The notes: a model not told the origin generated them from the letters alone. A stretch of DNA of 64,000 bases from Amyelois transitella (GCF_032362555.1 NC_083536.1:7998001-8062000); one strand, 5' to 3'; shown: positions 1 to 10,210, numbered from the stretch's first letter. Numbers and translations: made by a program.

Positions 1-1
1 A

Positions 2-290
2 AAAACTTGTCCATTCAAGCTTGAAACTTATGTTGCTAATAGGGTTTCCGCAGTCCAATCGCTAACTAAAGAGTCAACCTGGCATCACGTCCCTACGGAA
101 GTCAATCCGGCTGATCTAGCATCACAAGGACTAGATCCACAACTCATACATTCATCCGAGCTATGGTGGCATGGACCTCCCTTCATTTTACTACCGGAGT
201 CCGAGTGGCCCACCTTAGCTACATATACATAACATTCCCGAATCAAAGATAACTTCATTAGCGCAAACTTTAAAATTTATGAATTGCATT
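2..290 (+). pseudogene. BEL/Pao pol fragment, end of RNase H and linker
   Basis: Frame 2 reads an open segment from the window edge to a TAA near 232. It has the BEL/Pao signature YVANRVSAVQ, then WHHVPTEVNPADLAS, then WWHGPPF. In this family these motifs mark the end of the RNase H domain, just before the linker to the zinc-binding integrase domain. After the stop another frame continues with IPESKITSL, which fits the linker, so a frameshift is likely. Sequence similarity stops near 290, where LINE sequence begins. The N-terminal part of pol lies outside the window. Confidence 0.75.
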
Positions 291-294
291 AGTC

Positions 295-2262
295 ATCCTA
301 AAAAAAACGTGGGAGCTTATAAATACTCTATCTCTTAATAAAGTTAAAACCAATTGTGCTCCTCAAAGATTAAACACTGAAAATAAAACAATAACAGATC
401 CACTCGAAATTTGCCAAACCTTCAATAATTATTTCGCTTCCATAGGGTCTCAATTAGCAAATAAAATTCTTCAGGATACTCCAAACGCTAACATCAATTC
501 TCAGAACCAATTTTCTTATTCCTCAAAATGTCTTTCTGTCTTTGAATCGTGTACTTCTGACAAAATATCAAAAATAATAGACTCTTTTGACCTCAATTGT
601 AGTACTGGCATGGATGGAATTAGTGTCAAAGCTCTGAAATGCATCAAACCACATATAATAGACAAACTAACTTCATGCATTAATAACCTGTTAAGTATAG
701 GCTATTTCCCCGAAACTATGAAAATTGCTAAAGTCAGTCCAATATATAAATCAGGATCAAAAACGGATCCGGGCAATTATCGCCCAATTTCAGTTTTGCC
801 AATACTATCAAAAATTTTAGAAAAAATTCTTCACAATCGTCTGGAAGCTTTCCTTGAATCCATAAACTTCATTTCTAATCGTCAATATGGTTTTAGGCCA
901 AAAAGCAATACTCTTGCTGCAACTATAGACCTTGTAACTAAAATAAAAAACAATATAGATAACAAAAACATAGCACTAGGCGTTTTCATAGATTTCAAAA
1001 AGGCGTTTGATACAGTAAGCCATAAACTACTACTAAAAAAACTCGAAACAATAGGTGTGTCTGGTAAGGCTTTGGAAATGTTCAAGTCATATCTTAGTGA
1101 TAGATTTCAAGTCGTAAAAATCGGTAACCACGCCAGTACAGCGCTCCCGGTGACTTTTGGTGTCCCGCAGGGGTCAATTCTGGGGCCTTTGCTGTTCTTA
1201 GTTTACATTAACGATATACAGGATATAGGCCTCCAAGGTGACATAACCCTATATGCAGATGATACCTGCCTATTCTACTATGGATCATCAATTCAAGAAA
1301 TAACGTCAAAAGCACAAAATGATCTTGATATGCTATATTTTGTTTCAATGCAATCTCTTGACAGTTAATATCAGCAAAACTTCTTACATAATTTTCAGAG
1401 CAAAAAATAAACCTATACTACCATACCAAACCATAACTATAAACAACCAACCCATCCGGCAGAAAACATGTGAAAAATATTTAGGACTCCGACTAGACCA
1501 ATACCTTATCTGGAATAACCACATAGATCACATAAAAAATAGAATTTTGTCTCTAATGGCCTCACTACGAGGTTCTGTCAGTTGTATCCCTAGCAAACTT
1601 CGTTTCGTTTTATACAATTCCTTGGTCAAATCTAATTTAACGTATCTTATCGAAATATGGGGAAGCGCATCTAAAACCAAAATATCAGAGTTGCAAATTT
1701 TACAAAACAAAATAATTAAAATGTTGTTCAGTTATCCATACCGCACCTCCCGGACTATAATATACAAAGAAACAAAACTTATGAACATAAAACAACTTTA
1801 CAAATATCACACATGCATACTGATGCGCAAAATTCTCAACAGAACCATTCACACTTCTATACATTTCACACAAATAAAACATGTAACTAAACGCTCGACA
1901 CGCCGTGCTAGTTTTCTCACACTACCAAAAGTCCGTACAAGCTATGGTAAGCGAATGTTTATCTTTGAAGGAGCACAATTATTTAACAAACTACCCCAAG
2001 ATATTAAAAAAATTGTTTCATTAAATTTATTTAAAACAAAGCTTGCTGAACACATTTATAAAAATATGTAATTAAGTACTAAATTTAAGTTAATGAACCA
2101 ATGATTTGTGCAATTTTACATCAATAGTCTTTTTTGTGATAATATCGTATACCCGGATTACCCAGTGACAGTGCAAACGATAAAACTAATTTTAAGTATA
2201 TTGTAGATTCTCAGCTAAGTGACTATGTATGTCTTTTTGATAAATAAAGATCTTTGAACATA
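295..2262 (+). mobile_element. Non-LTR retrotransposon B, 5'-truncated
   Basis: The block begins inside the endonuclease-RT linker (KTWELINTL motif near 305) and runs through RT, the C-terminal region and a short 3' UTR with AATAAA near 2243. It abuts BEL sequence on the left and the truncated ORF1 of LINE C on the right. No clear poly(A) or target duplication is visible at the right edge. Confidence 0.7.
310..2071 (+). pseudogene. LINE reverse transcriptase (element B)
   Basis: This is the reverse transcriptase of a Jockey/CR1-like non-LTR element, which would copy its RNA at a nicked target. The RT blocks run in order: NYRPISVLPILSKI near 775, YGFRPKS near 885, DFKKAFDTV near 990, GVPQGSILGPLLF near 1160, and the catalytic LYADDTCLF near 1250. 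Near 1345 the frame shifts by a small deletion and continues as NLLTVNISKTSYIIF to a stop at 2071. The C-terminal half carries the usual YLGLRLD and LYNSLVKSNLTY motifs. It lacks ORF1 and the endonuclease domain and has a frameshift, so it is inactive. Clade assignment is uncertain. Confidence 0.8.
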
Positions 2263-2267
2263 AACAC

Positions 2268-3020
2268 TTGTCGGAGGAGGAGATGTCTATGCGCTCGTTT
2301 ATGCAGGAGGTTAAAAATATGTTTAACAGCTTCACTGAAATCCAGGATAAAAAGTTACAGTCTATCCAAAATTCAATTTTGGCTATTAAGGGTCAAAATG
2401 AAGAAATTATGCATTCGTTGACTTTTCTCAGTAAAAAATATGACGAAATGCGAGAGGAAATTGATAACTTCAAGAAAGAGCAAAAGGAAACTAGAAGTTC
2501 CATCGAGACGCTCGAAAACAAAATTGAGCTACTAGAACGCAAATCAAAAATAAATGAGGTGGAAATTCGTAACATTCCCAAGCCGACCGGCTTAGAAACT
2601 GCCCTTGATTGGCGTCGACATAGGCGAATCAGAAATTAAAACAATTCATAGGGTAAATTTAAAAATAGAGACAAACAAACCTATTTTGGTCGATTTTGTA
2701 AGCCTTGCTAGCAAAAACAAATTACTATCTGGACTTAAAAGCCATAATGCCCAGCACCCCGCAAACAAATTAAATACTAAGCACCTGCATCTAAGTGGTC
2801 CGGTACAACTTGTATACATTTCGGAATCCTTAACCTTCAAGGCTAAAAAACTGTTTCGAATAGCTAGAGACTTTGCGGCCGCTAACAAGTACCGTTTCTG
2901 TTGGGCTTCGCACGGGATTGTTTATTTGAGGCAGAATGAAGGCGCAAGAGCTATAAGGATTACTTGCGAAAACGACTTCCCGAAACCAGAACATGTTTCA
3001 AAGTGGCTATATGAGTCAAA
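2268..3020 (+). pseudogene. LINE ORF1 with coiled coil and baculovirus FP25K-like domain (element C)
   Basis: The first part (2268-2600) encodes a charged coiled coil starting SEEEMSMRSFMQEVKNMF. After a frameshift near 2600, the second frame (about 2610-3020) reads IGVDIGESEIKTIHRVNL, then PILVDFVSLASKNKLL, then VYISESLTFKAKKLFRIAR and RFCWASHGIVYLRQ. This order (coiled coil, EIRN, then the ESLTFKAK and FCW.S.G.V.LR motifs) matches the FP-like ORF1 protein common in lepidopteran LINEs and related to baculovirus FP25K. A second copy sits at 56116-57870. The likely role is RNA binding in the retrotransposition particle. It is truncated at the N-terminus, frameshifted, and reads on past the domain end to 3312. 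Confidence 0.75.
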
Positions 3021-3414
3021 CCACTGTATGTTATTATATGTTACCTATAATTTATACTCGTATGTTAGTATCTTGGTCTTTATATTATTCTTATGCATAC
3101 TATTTCTGTATAGCCAACTATTTGTATTTTTCCGTAAAAAAACTTATGCCAACTGTACAATTGTAGTGTTTATGCACAGTTCTAATATTCTATCTAATAT
3201 AAACATTATGTGTTTATCGCACATATATTATATTGTATTCACCATTCATGATTACATTGCATCAAATATACAGATCCTGATTTCTTCTAATATAAAATAT
3301 GTGTTCAACTAATATAGATTTTAACAACATAATTGATGAAAGTAATAAAGTAATATGCAATCAAATAAAAAATCCAAGCCTATGTTCAAGTACTTTACTG
3401 AAACAAATAACACC

Positions 3415-3972
3415 TAATACTAAATTCAAATTCAAAAAAAAAAAATATTTATTGTGGTACACAGGTATAAAAGATATAAAAATGATAAACATGTAAGGTG
3501 TCACTGTGGCCTGTCTATAATAGACGTACAATAATTAAGGTACTTAGTCGCTAAATTAAAAAAACAAAAAATACCAATTGCTTCCAAACCATTAAAAAAG
3601 AAAGAAAAAAAAAACACATACAAATATATCCCAAAGCAATTCGTCAAAGTGGCTAATTCCAGTCCTTTAAATCGTCATTTAGAAAGTCATTTATATTATA
3701 ATAGCATCTGTCTGTCAAAAATGATTTCAATTTATTTTTAAATGTCACAAAATCGAGAATTTTAATGTTGTCGGGTATTTTATTAAAAATTATGGGAGCC
3801 ATTCCGATAACATTTTTATTCATCATGGCAGTTTTAAATCCACCAGTTACCAACTTATATTTGTGTTGGGGTCTGATGTGATCTACCCTCATCCTAATGT
3901 CGGAAAGTTTTTTGAATAAATTCGAATTCAATTTCACAAAAATACATAATTCTAATATAAAAATACATGGAA
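3415..3972 (-). mobile_element. LINE 3' stub D, antisense inside element C
   Basis: On the minus strand, coding for an RT C-terminal tail runs from about 3972 to a stop near 3653: LELCIFVKLNSNLF, then NVIGMAPIIFNKIPDNIK, then CYYNINDFLNDDL. The same motif order occurs at the end of the LINE at 47370-53471, so the two are related. The 3' UTR continues to about 3415 and ends in AATAAA, a T-rich stretch and GAATTTGAATTT repeats, which is the typical satellite-like tail. It is strongly 5'-truncated. Confidence 0.7.
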
Positions 3973-3974
3973 GT

Positions 3975-4201
3975 GTCAATAATTTCAGTGATTTAAATAT
4001 CAGTGATTTAAATAAACAACTGTGTATATTAAGCCTTAATATACGTAGTCTTAATAAAAATTTAGATAGGTTTCTACTCTTTTCGTCGTACATTGACGTG
4101 TCTATTGATATTTATGTATTTGGTGAGAGCTGGACTAATGAAAATTCTATACTTCCCTCCATTAATAAGTATAACTCTTATCATACAAAAAAATCGTATA
4201 A
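3975..4201 (+). pseudogene. LINE C endonuclease, N-terminal piece
   Basis: The reading frame LCILSLNIRSLNKNLDRF, ending YNSYHTKKSYN, is the first part of an apurinic-type endonuclease. The N in LNIRS is the usual first catalytic-site residue, and ESWTNENS stands where the catalytic E lies. It stops at 4201, where the LTR of element E begins, and resumes at 12613. An upstream bit of ORF2 (IDFNNIIDESNKVIC near 3305) lies left of stub D. Confidence 0.7.
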
Positions 4202-4463
4202 TATAGCGGGCAACATTGTAGGCCCTTCCGGGGAGACATCGCGTCACTCTCCGCCCCCCCTCGTCCATACCACGCCGTTCCCAGCGCCCGCGCAGAGGAC
4301 CGCCCGTGCGCCTCATTGAACAAGTCAGTCTTTAAACAACGCGCGGACCGGTGCGGTGTACACCTCTTATTAGCGAGCGAGTTTTGTATTTCTTTTTATA
4401 AGTTACCGAAGTAAAGTTGTTATCCCGTAGTTGGCTTTTACTTCTCAATCTCGCCCCGCTATA
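4202..4463 (+). repeat. 5' LTR of element E
   Basis: It starts TATAGCGGGCAACATTG and ends CCCCGCTATA, so the ends form an inverted repeat rather than the usual TG...CA. It matches 12347-12608 except near 4329 and 4353-4366. The sequence after it (TTGGCGCTATTATTCGCG) is where a primer binding site should lie; I could not match it to a tRNA. Confidence 0.9.
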
Positions 4464-4788
4464 TTGGCGCTATTATTCGCGTGTGTTGTTGTGTTCTACG
4501 ACGGAAAAACGCCGTTTGTCACGTAGTCACGTTAAAGACTCAAAAGCTGGACATAGTTTCGCGACAGAAGTGTCTGTTATATTCTGCGAACAGCATAATT
4601 TATTTAGGTTTTGTATCTAAACTGTTTGTGTACCTATCGTGACAGCGTGTCTGTTTGTTCCCACGATAGTGGACAGTTTACGTACCTAAATACCGTTTTA
4701 ATAATACAAAAACTTACCAAAAATAGTTTCGTGTACCATAAAAAAAAAGGAACCGTTGTTTGGGTACGTGAACAGTTAACGTACCTAA
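4464..4788 (+). other. 5' untranslated region of element E, left of the Harbinger insertion
   Basis: No ORF of note. It holds the segment CCTATCGTGACAGCGTGT near 4633, which recurs in altered form near 10311, just right of the Harbinger insertion, so the leader of element E appears to contain a diverged tandem repeat. The TAA at 4786-4788 is the left copy of the Harbinger target duplication. Confidence 0.6.
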
Positions 4789-5074
4789 GGCCGGGACTCC
4801 ACCAAAGCGGAGACGAGACGAGCGGAGAGGAGATGTTTTTTAAACAACCAATAGAATTAAGTTATTGACACGTCTCCTCTCCGCTCAGCTTCAGTGGAGA
4901 TCGCTGTGCGGAGATGTGTAATATTTGTATGTCGCGATGGAAGCGGAGATGTGAGCTGTGCGCGGACGACGCGCAGTGGAGACGAGAGATGTGAGCGGCG
5001 TGCAGTGAGCGATGTCACCCTCCCCCCTCTCGCCCGCTAGCAACCCGCAGAACCCCGCGCGCGCGCCGGCCGGC

Positions 5075-5720
5075 TAGGGATGTGACATTGCTGATAAAAA
5101 ATCGATTTTTATATAATCGATTTATTTTTTAAGTATGAAAAATCGATTAACAAAAAATCGATTTTTCTTAAGAAAATAATCGATTTTATTATATTGATAG
5201 ATTTTTTCCTAATTTTTCAATTTATGTCAAAATAAACGCCATATACATTATATCAATAGATTTATTCATTAAAAATAAACAACAGAAACAGTTAGTTCTT
5301 ATATAATCAACACAAATTAAAGTTATTAACAATCAAGTTTGAAAAATTTAGTTTCAGCAACGAATAATGAATAAAATATCAACCGAATGTCGGTAAAATA
5401 CTGTTCATCGACTAATTCCATCTAGAGAATGTTTGATTAAATTAATCATCTAAACTGTTTTAAGAGCATAGAAAGAATGCACAGATGGCGTTAATGTAAT
5501 ATTATGGAGCTATGATAGTATTCTTTGGCAGTTCGCGTTCCGGGCTCCAAGCCAGAAGACAAAAACGTAATGTCGGAGTGAATTTATTGTATGATTATAA
5601 AAATCGATTATTAATCGATTATTAATTTTAAAAAAATCACAAACAAAAATCGATTTTTACTTTAAAAAAATCGATTTTTAATCGATTTTTTCCATAATCG
5701 ATTTTTTTTTCACATTCCTA
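5075..5720. mobile_element. hAT-like MITE rich in ATCGATTTTT
   Basis: The ends are TAGGGATGTGACA and the complement TTTCACATTCCTA, and an exact 8-bp duplication CGGCCGGC flanks it (5067-5074 and 5721-5728). TIRs of this kind with an 8-bp TSD indicate the hAT superfamily. There is no coding capacity. Both subterminal regions carry many copies of AAAAATCGATTTTT, a palindrome that may serve as a transposase-binding array or form hairpins. It lies upstream of the MADF gene start at 5832, so it may have altered that promoter. Confidence 0.85.
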
Positions 5721-5831
5721 CGGCCGGCCATCTTGCTAGTACCATGCGCGCGAGCACACGCTTTTATCGTGAATAATTTGTGCAGTTTGTATTTTTCAAC
5801 GTAAACAATTAGTTAATTTAAATAAAACGTA

Positions 5832-8800
5832 ATGGATGAACAATTTATTGAATCAGTAAAAAAATATCCATGTCTATGGAACACATCAATAGATACCTAT
5901 AAACTTACTGACGTCAAAGATGCAGCTTGGGAGAACGTTTTGAAAGAAACTCAATTATCTGACGGTAAGTGCAATTTATTATATTAAGTATTTCGTTCAA
6001 GTAATGTTGTAATACGAGTGTCTTGCCATGGAACGGCGCCCTCGTTGTTGAAATAACTACAGAATTTTTCTCGAACTTGATAGGCATCCATATTGTCATT
6101 CGATAATAGATTTTCCACGTTTGTGTCGTTAAACATAGTCGTGGCCAAACCCGTTTCATTATTATCTAGATAGCCAGGCATCTTGTCAATTAAAAAGTTG
6201 TGTAGAACACACGTTGCTTTTATCACTTTTTCCACTGTTTCTATTTTACATTCAAATTCTTTACGGTATACGTACCATTTCCGTGATAATACACCAAATG
6301 TAGCTTCCACAATACGACGAGCTCTTGAAAGTCTATAATTGTATGTTCGTTTTTCGTTATTTAAATTATCGCGTGGATATGGTCTCATTAAGTTAGTCAT
6401 CAAAGGGAAAGCTTCGTCTCCAATAAAAACAAACGGTACAGGTTCTCCATTTTGGTACAAGGGTTGTGGCTGTGGTAGATTTAGTCTGTTTTCTCTCAAA
6501 CGAATTCCGAATATACTATCAGCAAAAATACCACCATCGCTGAACCTTCCCATTGAACCTATATCTACCATAATTATTCTTCGGGTAGCGTCGGCTACGC
6601 ACATCATTACAGTTGAAAACCTGTGTTTATAACAGTAATATGAGGACCCAGATTTTGGGGGTGCAAACATGTACACATGCTTGCCATCAATGGCCCCGAC
6701 GCAGTTTTTGAATTGCCAGATTTCTTCAAATTGCTTTGAAATTTTTTTCCAATCATTTTCATTAAGTTCTGGCATAACCAAAGGTTGTAATACTGTCCAC
6801 AAGGCATCGCAGACATCTTCTATAATTCTTGGAACAGTCGATTTTCCAATCCTAAAATTTTCAGCTATTTGTGAAAATTTTGAACCAGTCGCCAAATACC
6901 TGTAATAATTATAATATAGATTTATATTTATGTGTCGTGGTTTCAGTTAGAATAGAAGGGTCATTTCAAAATAATATCTTAATCAGTGTCGTGTTGTTTC
7001 CGGAACTATAAAAGATTAGGCATTACTGAAATTATGTATTTACAGAATTTTCACTCGTTCAAAAGTTATAGCCATTTTTAAATAATAGAAAAGAAACAAT
7101 TAAAAGTCTAAGATTCGGTTCTCTGCCTTTTCGGCGAAAATCGTTTGGCAGATCATCACTTGCCAATCAACGTTTCGCAGAATTTTATTTCGCGGAATAA
7201 TCATTTGCCAACTATATCACTTAATTTTGTTTCATTTCCCAACTTAACTATTGCCAACTGTACGTTTGGTCTGGCTTTTATAATGACACTTTTCACAAGG
7301 CCAACTTTCAAGTAGCGAACGTTTCAGTTAGAGTAATATTCATTTAATTTTATGTATTGTTTACCAAATAATATATTATTGTTTTTTTTTTCCATAATTA
7401 TTTTTCTACTGTAGCTAATATTCAAGTGCCCTGTGTAGTGAAACAAAAGCGATTCGGTTCTGGCACTTCGCCGGCCGCTGCCGCGGCACGCTCGCTTCGC
7501 TCGCTCGGCTCGTGCGTTGATGGTCGCAGTTCTAACCTAACCTAACCGATTTCTTTCGATTTCACCTCAACTACGTTAATAAAGGAAACCGTTGCCAACG
7601 AGGGGGAAATAGAAAATATATTAACAGGTGCCCCACCAGAACCTAAGAAAAAAAAAATACTTAGACAAAGACGAAAGAATCAACAGAAGTCTTGAACACA
7701 AATCTTCATATTCACATGAAAATTATTAATGTGCATTGCTGCTAATTTAAAGTGTTAATTTTTTTTTTGTAATTCTTTAATAAAAATTGCATGTCGAAAT
7801 TAGTTTATTTTATATCATAATATAAATGTACGAAAAGGGTACTGTTATACAGACGAAACGTTATTCGTCTAAAAGTTGTCTGGCCTAGTGAAGGATTTGA
7901 TAAATGATAAGTGCCCGAAACGTGTTCTGTCATTATAATAATGAGCTTAACAATAATTCTACCAAATGAAACGTTATCATACAAAAATTTGACAATCGTT
8001 AGTTGTCAAAGTGAAAATCAGGCGAACCGTTGGTTGGCAAGTGATAATCCGCTAAACAATTTTCGGCGAGAAGGCAGGATACCCTAAGATTCACACGAGC
8101 ACAACACATTGAAATCAAACAAATAAAATGGATTTATCACTCGTTATTTATTAACATTTCAAATTTCGACGCCGCCGTCTGCCGCGACCACGTACGAGAG
8201 ATACAATCCGTTTTGTTTGTTTGATTTCAGATATTTTTTTTTATAAATTGGTTTCCCTTGAAACTCTGGTATTTTTTAAATATTTATAATGGTTATAAAT
8301 TCTGCATGAGTGATAATGCGGTAAGTATATTTTGACTATGGCAATGTCAACATTTAATATTTATAATGATTTCAATTATTTTTATTTCAGTAAAAACGGC
8401 TAAATCTAAGTGGAAAAAGTTGAGAGACAGCCACCGGGACGCATTAAAAAGGAAGAATGCCACTAGAAGTGGACAGAGTGGTAAACAAATTCGTGAATGG
8501 AAATATGAGAAGGTAATGGAATTTTTGATACCATATATGACGAATAGAAACAGGACTACAAATTATACCTCACAAACAAATATAAATGAACAGGAAACAT
8601 ATTCATTGGAAAGTAATGTAACCGATGAGTTTTTTGAAACATCAAGCAATCATACAAGAAGCACTCCAGAAGATCGTCCATCTGTACAACATTCGCCGTC
8701 ACCGACATCAAGCGTCTCAGCCTCGACATGCAGAAATGCAACAAGAAAATCGGATGAAATAAGTAATTTACTTATACAGCACCATGCAAACCGTGAAAGA

Positions 8801-9262
8801 ATACGCCAAGAAAAACTAGAAATACAATCATTGATAGAGAAAAATAATACCCTTGACGAAATGGACACTTTTTTTCTGTCGATATCAAAAAGTGTAAAAA
8901 AGCTTTCTCAATATATGCAGCTTCAGGCTAAACGTAAAATTTTCAATGTTCTTTTAGAATTGGAAGAACTTGAGCTACAAAACACATGGTATAACACAAA
9001 TGAAAATAATTGGTATTCCCCCGGTTACACTTCAGCACCGGGTCCAAGTTCGACACCGGGTCCTAGCTCAACACAGGCACCGGTTCTTACATCAACACAG
9101 GCCGGTGGTCCTAACTCAACACAGGCACCGGTTCCCAGCTCAACACAAATACCGGGTCCAAGTTCGACACAGACACCCGTTCCAAGCTTGGAAGATACGC
9201 ACATGACCGATGAACAGATAGAAGCATTCAGAAACGAAGAAGACACATATGATAATTTGTAA
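5832..9262 (+). CDS. Harbinger MADF-domain protein, two exons (5832-5964, 8391-9262)
   Basis: Exon 1 starts at ATG 5832 and ends with donor GTAAGT at 5965; exon 2 follows acceptor TTTATTTCAG at 8390. The joined ORF is 1005 nt (334 aa) with a TAA at 9260. Residues 1-80 form a MADF (Myb/SANT-like) DNA-binding domain: FIESVKKYPCLWN, then a DVKDAAWENV helix, then KTAKSKWKKLRDSHRD across the splice. The region near residues 175-230 is basic and helical. The tail holds Pro/Ser/Thr/Gln decapeptide repeats (GPSSTQAP type, 9040-9200) and an acidic C-terminus. Harbinger elements encode such a partner to bring the transposase to the ends and nucleus. The 2426-bp intron holds transposase exon 2 in antisense plus the Mutator-like MITE. 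AATAAA lies near 9396. Confidence 0.82.
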
Positions 9263-10017
9263 CTATATGGAAAAGAAAGCAATATGTCTCATGTGATTTA
9301 CTGTTATAATTTTTTTGTACGTTATGTTTCTAATATAACCTTACGTTTTTTTTGCTACTGCCAGAACGGCAGTTGATTTTTTTGTTTTCTTTATGAATAA
9401 ATAAGATAATATAAAAATATATTTGGTTTTTACATAATATGCATCACTCCAGTCTCCCGGAGGGGTAGAAAGAGACAACGGATCTCGATTTCTCGTAATC
9501 CTTACATACCTCAGTTTACATAATATTTTTCATGTATTCTCGTACTTCTTGATTCTCGTTTTGAGTACTTCTCACTTAGCCCTTTTACACAAAAAAAAAA
9601 CAAACACTCAAAAAAGACTGATCACATTCAAACGCAGATAACACACATAAACACAAACAAACATTAACAAAAAAATAATTAGGTAGGTACTTACTTCAAA
9701 CATACTGCTAGCCGCTCTTGGGTACAGATAGATCTCCTGTAGTTAGTATCTTGCTTGAATATATGCGGTTTAATTAAGTTATGTAGTTCGTAGAATATAT
9801 TCCTCGGTAGTCTGTAGGACTTGGTAAAACTTTCATCATCTAACTCATTAAACAGAGTAAAAAATTCTCCATGACTGGTATGGTAATACAAGTGACTTCT
9901 TTTCCAAAACCGATGTTTTCTTTTGTTTAGGTAGTATAAAGCTATCAATTCTGCTTCTTCAGACTGTAGTTCTTCTTCAAGTAAAAGAAGATACTTTTTT
10001 TGTAATAATAGCGACAT
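5984..10017 (-). CDS. Harbinger DDE transposase (HARBI1-like), two exons (10017-9695, 6899-5984)
   Basis: On the minus strand exon 1 begins at ATG 10017 and ends with donor GTAAGT (9694). Exon 2 begins after acceptor ATTATTACAG at 6899 and ends at 5984. The joined ORF is 1239 nt (412 aa), with the frame kept across the junction AVCLK-YLATG. Exon 1 supplies the N-terminal helical region with FWKRSHLYYH and the ERLAVCLK helix. Exon 2 has FRIGKSTVPRII (helix-turn-helix) and the DDE_Tnp_4 catalytic residues: D in GAIDGKHV (about residue 179), D in FIGDEAFPL (about 269) and E in RRIVEATFGVLSRKW (about 306). It cuts and rejoins the element ends at TWA sites. The 2795-bp intron contains MADF exon 2 in antisense. 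AATAAA follows the stop at about 5974-5979. Confidence 0.88.
7117..8083. mobile_element. Mutator-like (MULE) MITE in the shared Harbinger intron region
   Basis: The ends are GGTTCTCTGCCTTTTCGGCG and the complement of GGTATCCTGCCTTCTCGCCG, with similarity extending some 65 bp inward. It is flanked by an exact 9-bp duplication CTAAGATTC (7108-7116 and 8084-8092). A 9-bp TSD with GG-starting TIRs points to the Mutator superfamily. There is no ORF. Motifs such as TTGCCAACT and GTTTGGC recur inside, and AACCTAACCTAACC appears at about 7533. It lies in the introns of both Harbinger genes, so it need not inactivate them. Confidence 0.8.
8110..8229. repeat. 120-bp unit bounded by 25-bp inverted repeats
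   Basis: TGAAATCAAACAAATAAAAT at 8110 is mirrored at 8205-8229 with 23 of 25 positions complementary. The centre contains CAAATTTCGACGCCGCCGTC, which also occurs in the gag gene of the CsRn1 element near 28399. It lies in the MADF intron between the MULE MITE and exon 2. It could be a tiny nonautonomous insertion or a stem-loop; no target duplication was seen. Confidence 0.5.
9440..9600 (-). repeat. Probable RTE/SINE 3'-end fragment
   Basis: ATCACTCCAGTCTCCCGGAG, followed by GGGGTAGAAAGAGACAACGG and CTTACATACC, resembles the 3' tails of common lepidopteran RTE or SINE families read on the minus strand. It sits between the MADF stop and transposase exon 1. Recognition is from memory of the pattern only. 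Confidence 0.35.
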
Positions 10018-10068
10018 CGTCTACCTTTCGTGTCAGAATGCGTACTGAGCACTCAACGCCCCGCACCC

Positions 10069-10210
10069 GAGCTGAAAAACATCTCTTCTCGCACAGCACA
10101 CAGCACACCGCACACATCTCCGCTTTGGTGGAGTCCCGCGAGCTGAAAAACATCTCTTCTCGCACAGCACACAGCACACCGCACACATCTCTGCTTTGGT
10201 GGAGTCCCGG
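10069..10210. repeat. Tandem duplication of the Harbinger right end (2 x 71 bp)
   Basis: CGAGCTGAAAAACATCTCTT ... GCTTTGGTGGAGTCCCG occurs twice in a row (about 10069-10139 and 10140-10210), nearly identical. Each copy ends with the outer TIR sequence, so the transposon has two candidate right ends; only the outer one is next to TAA. Confidence 0.85.
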
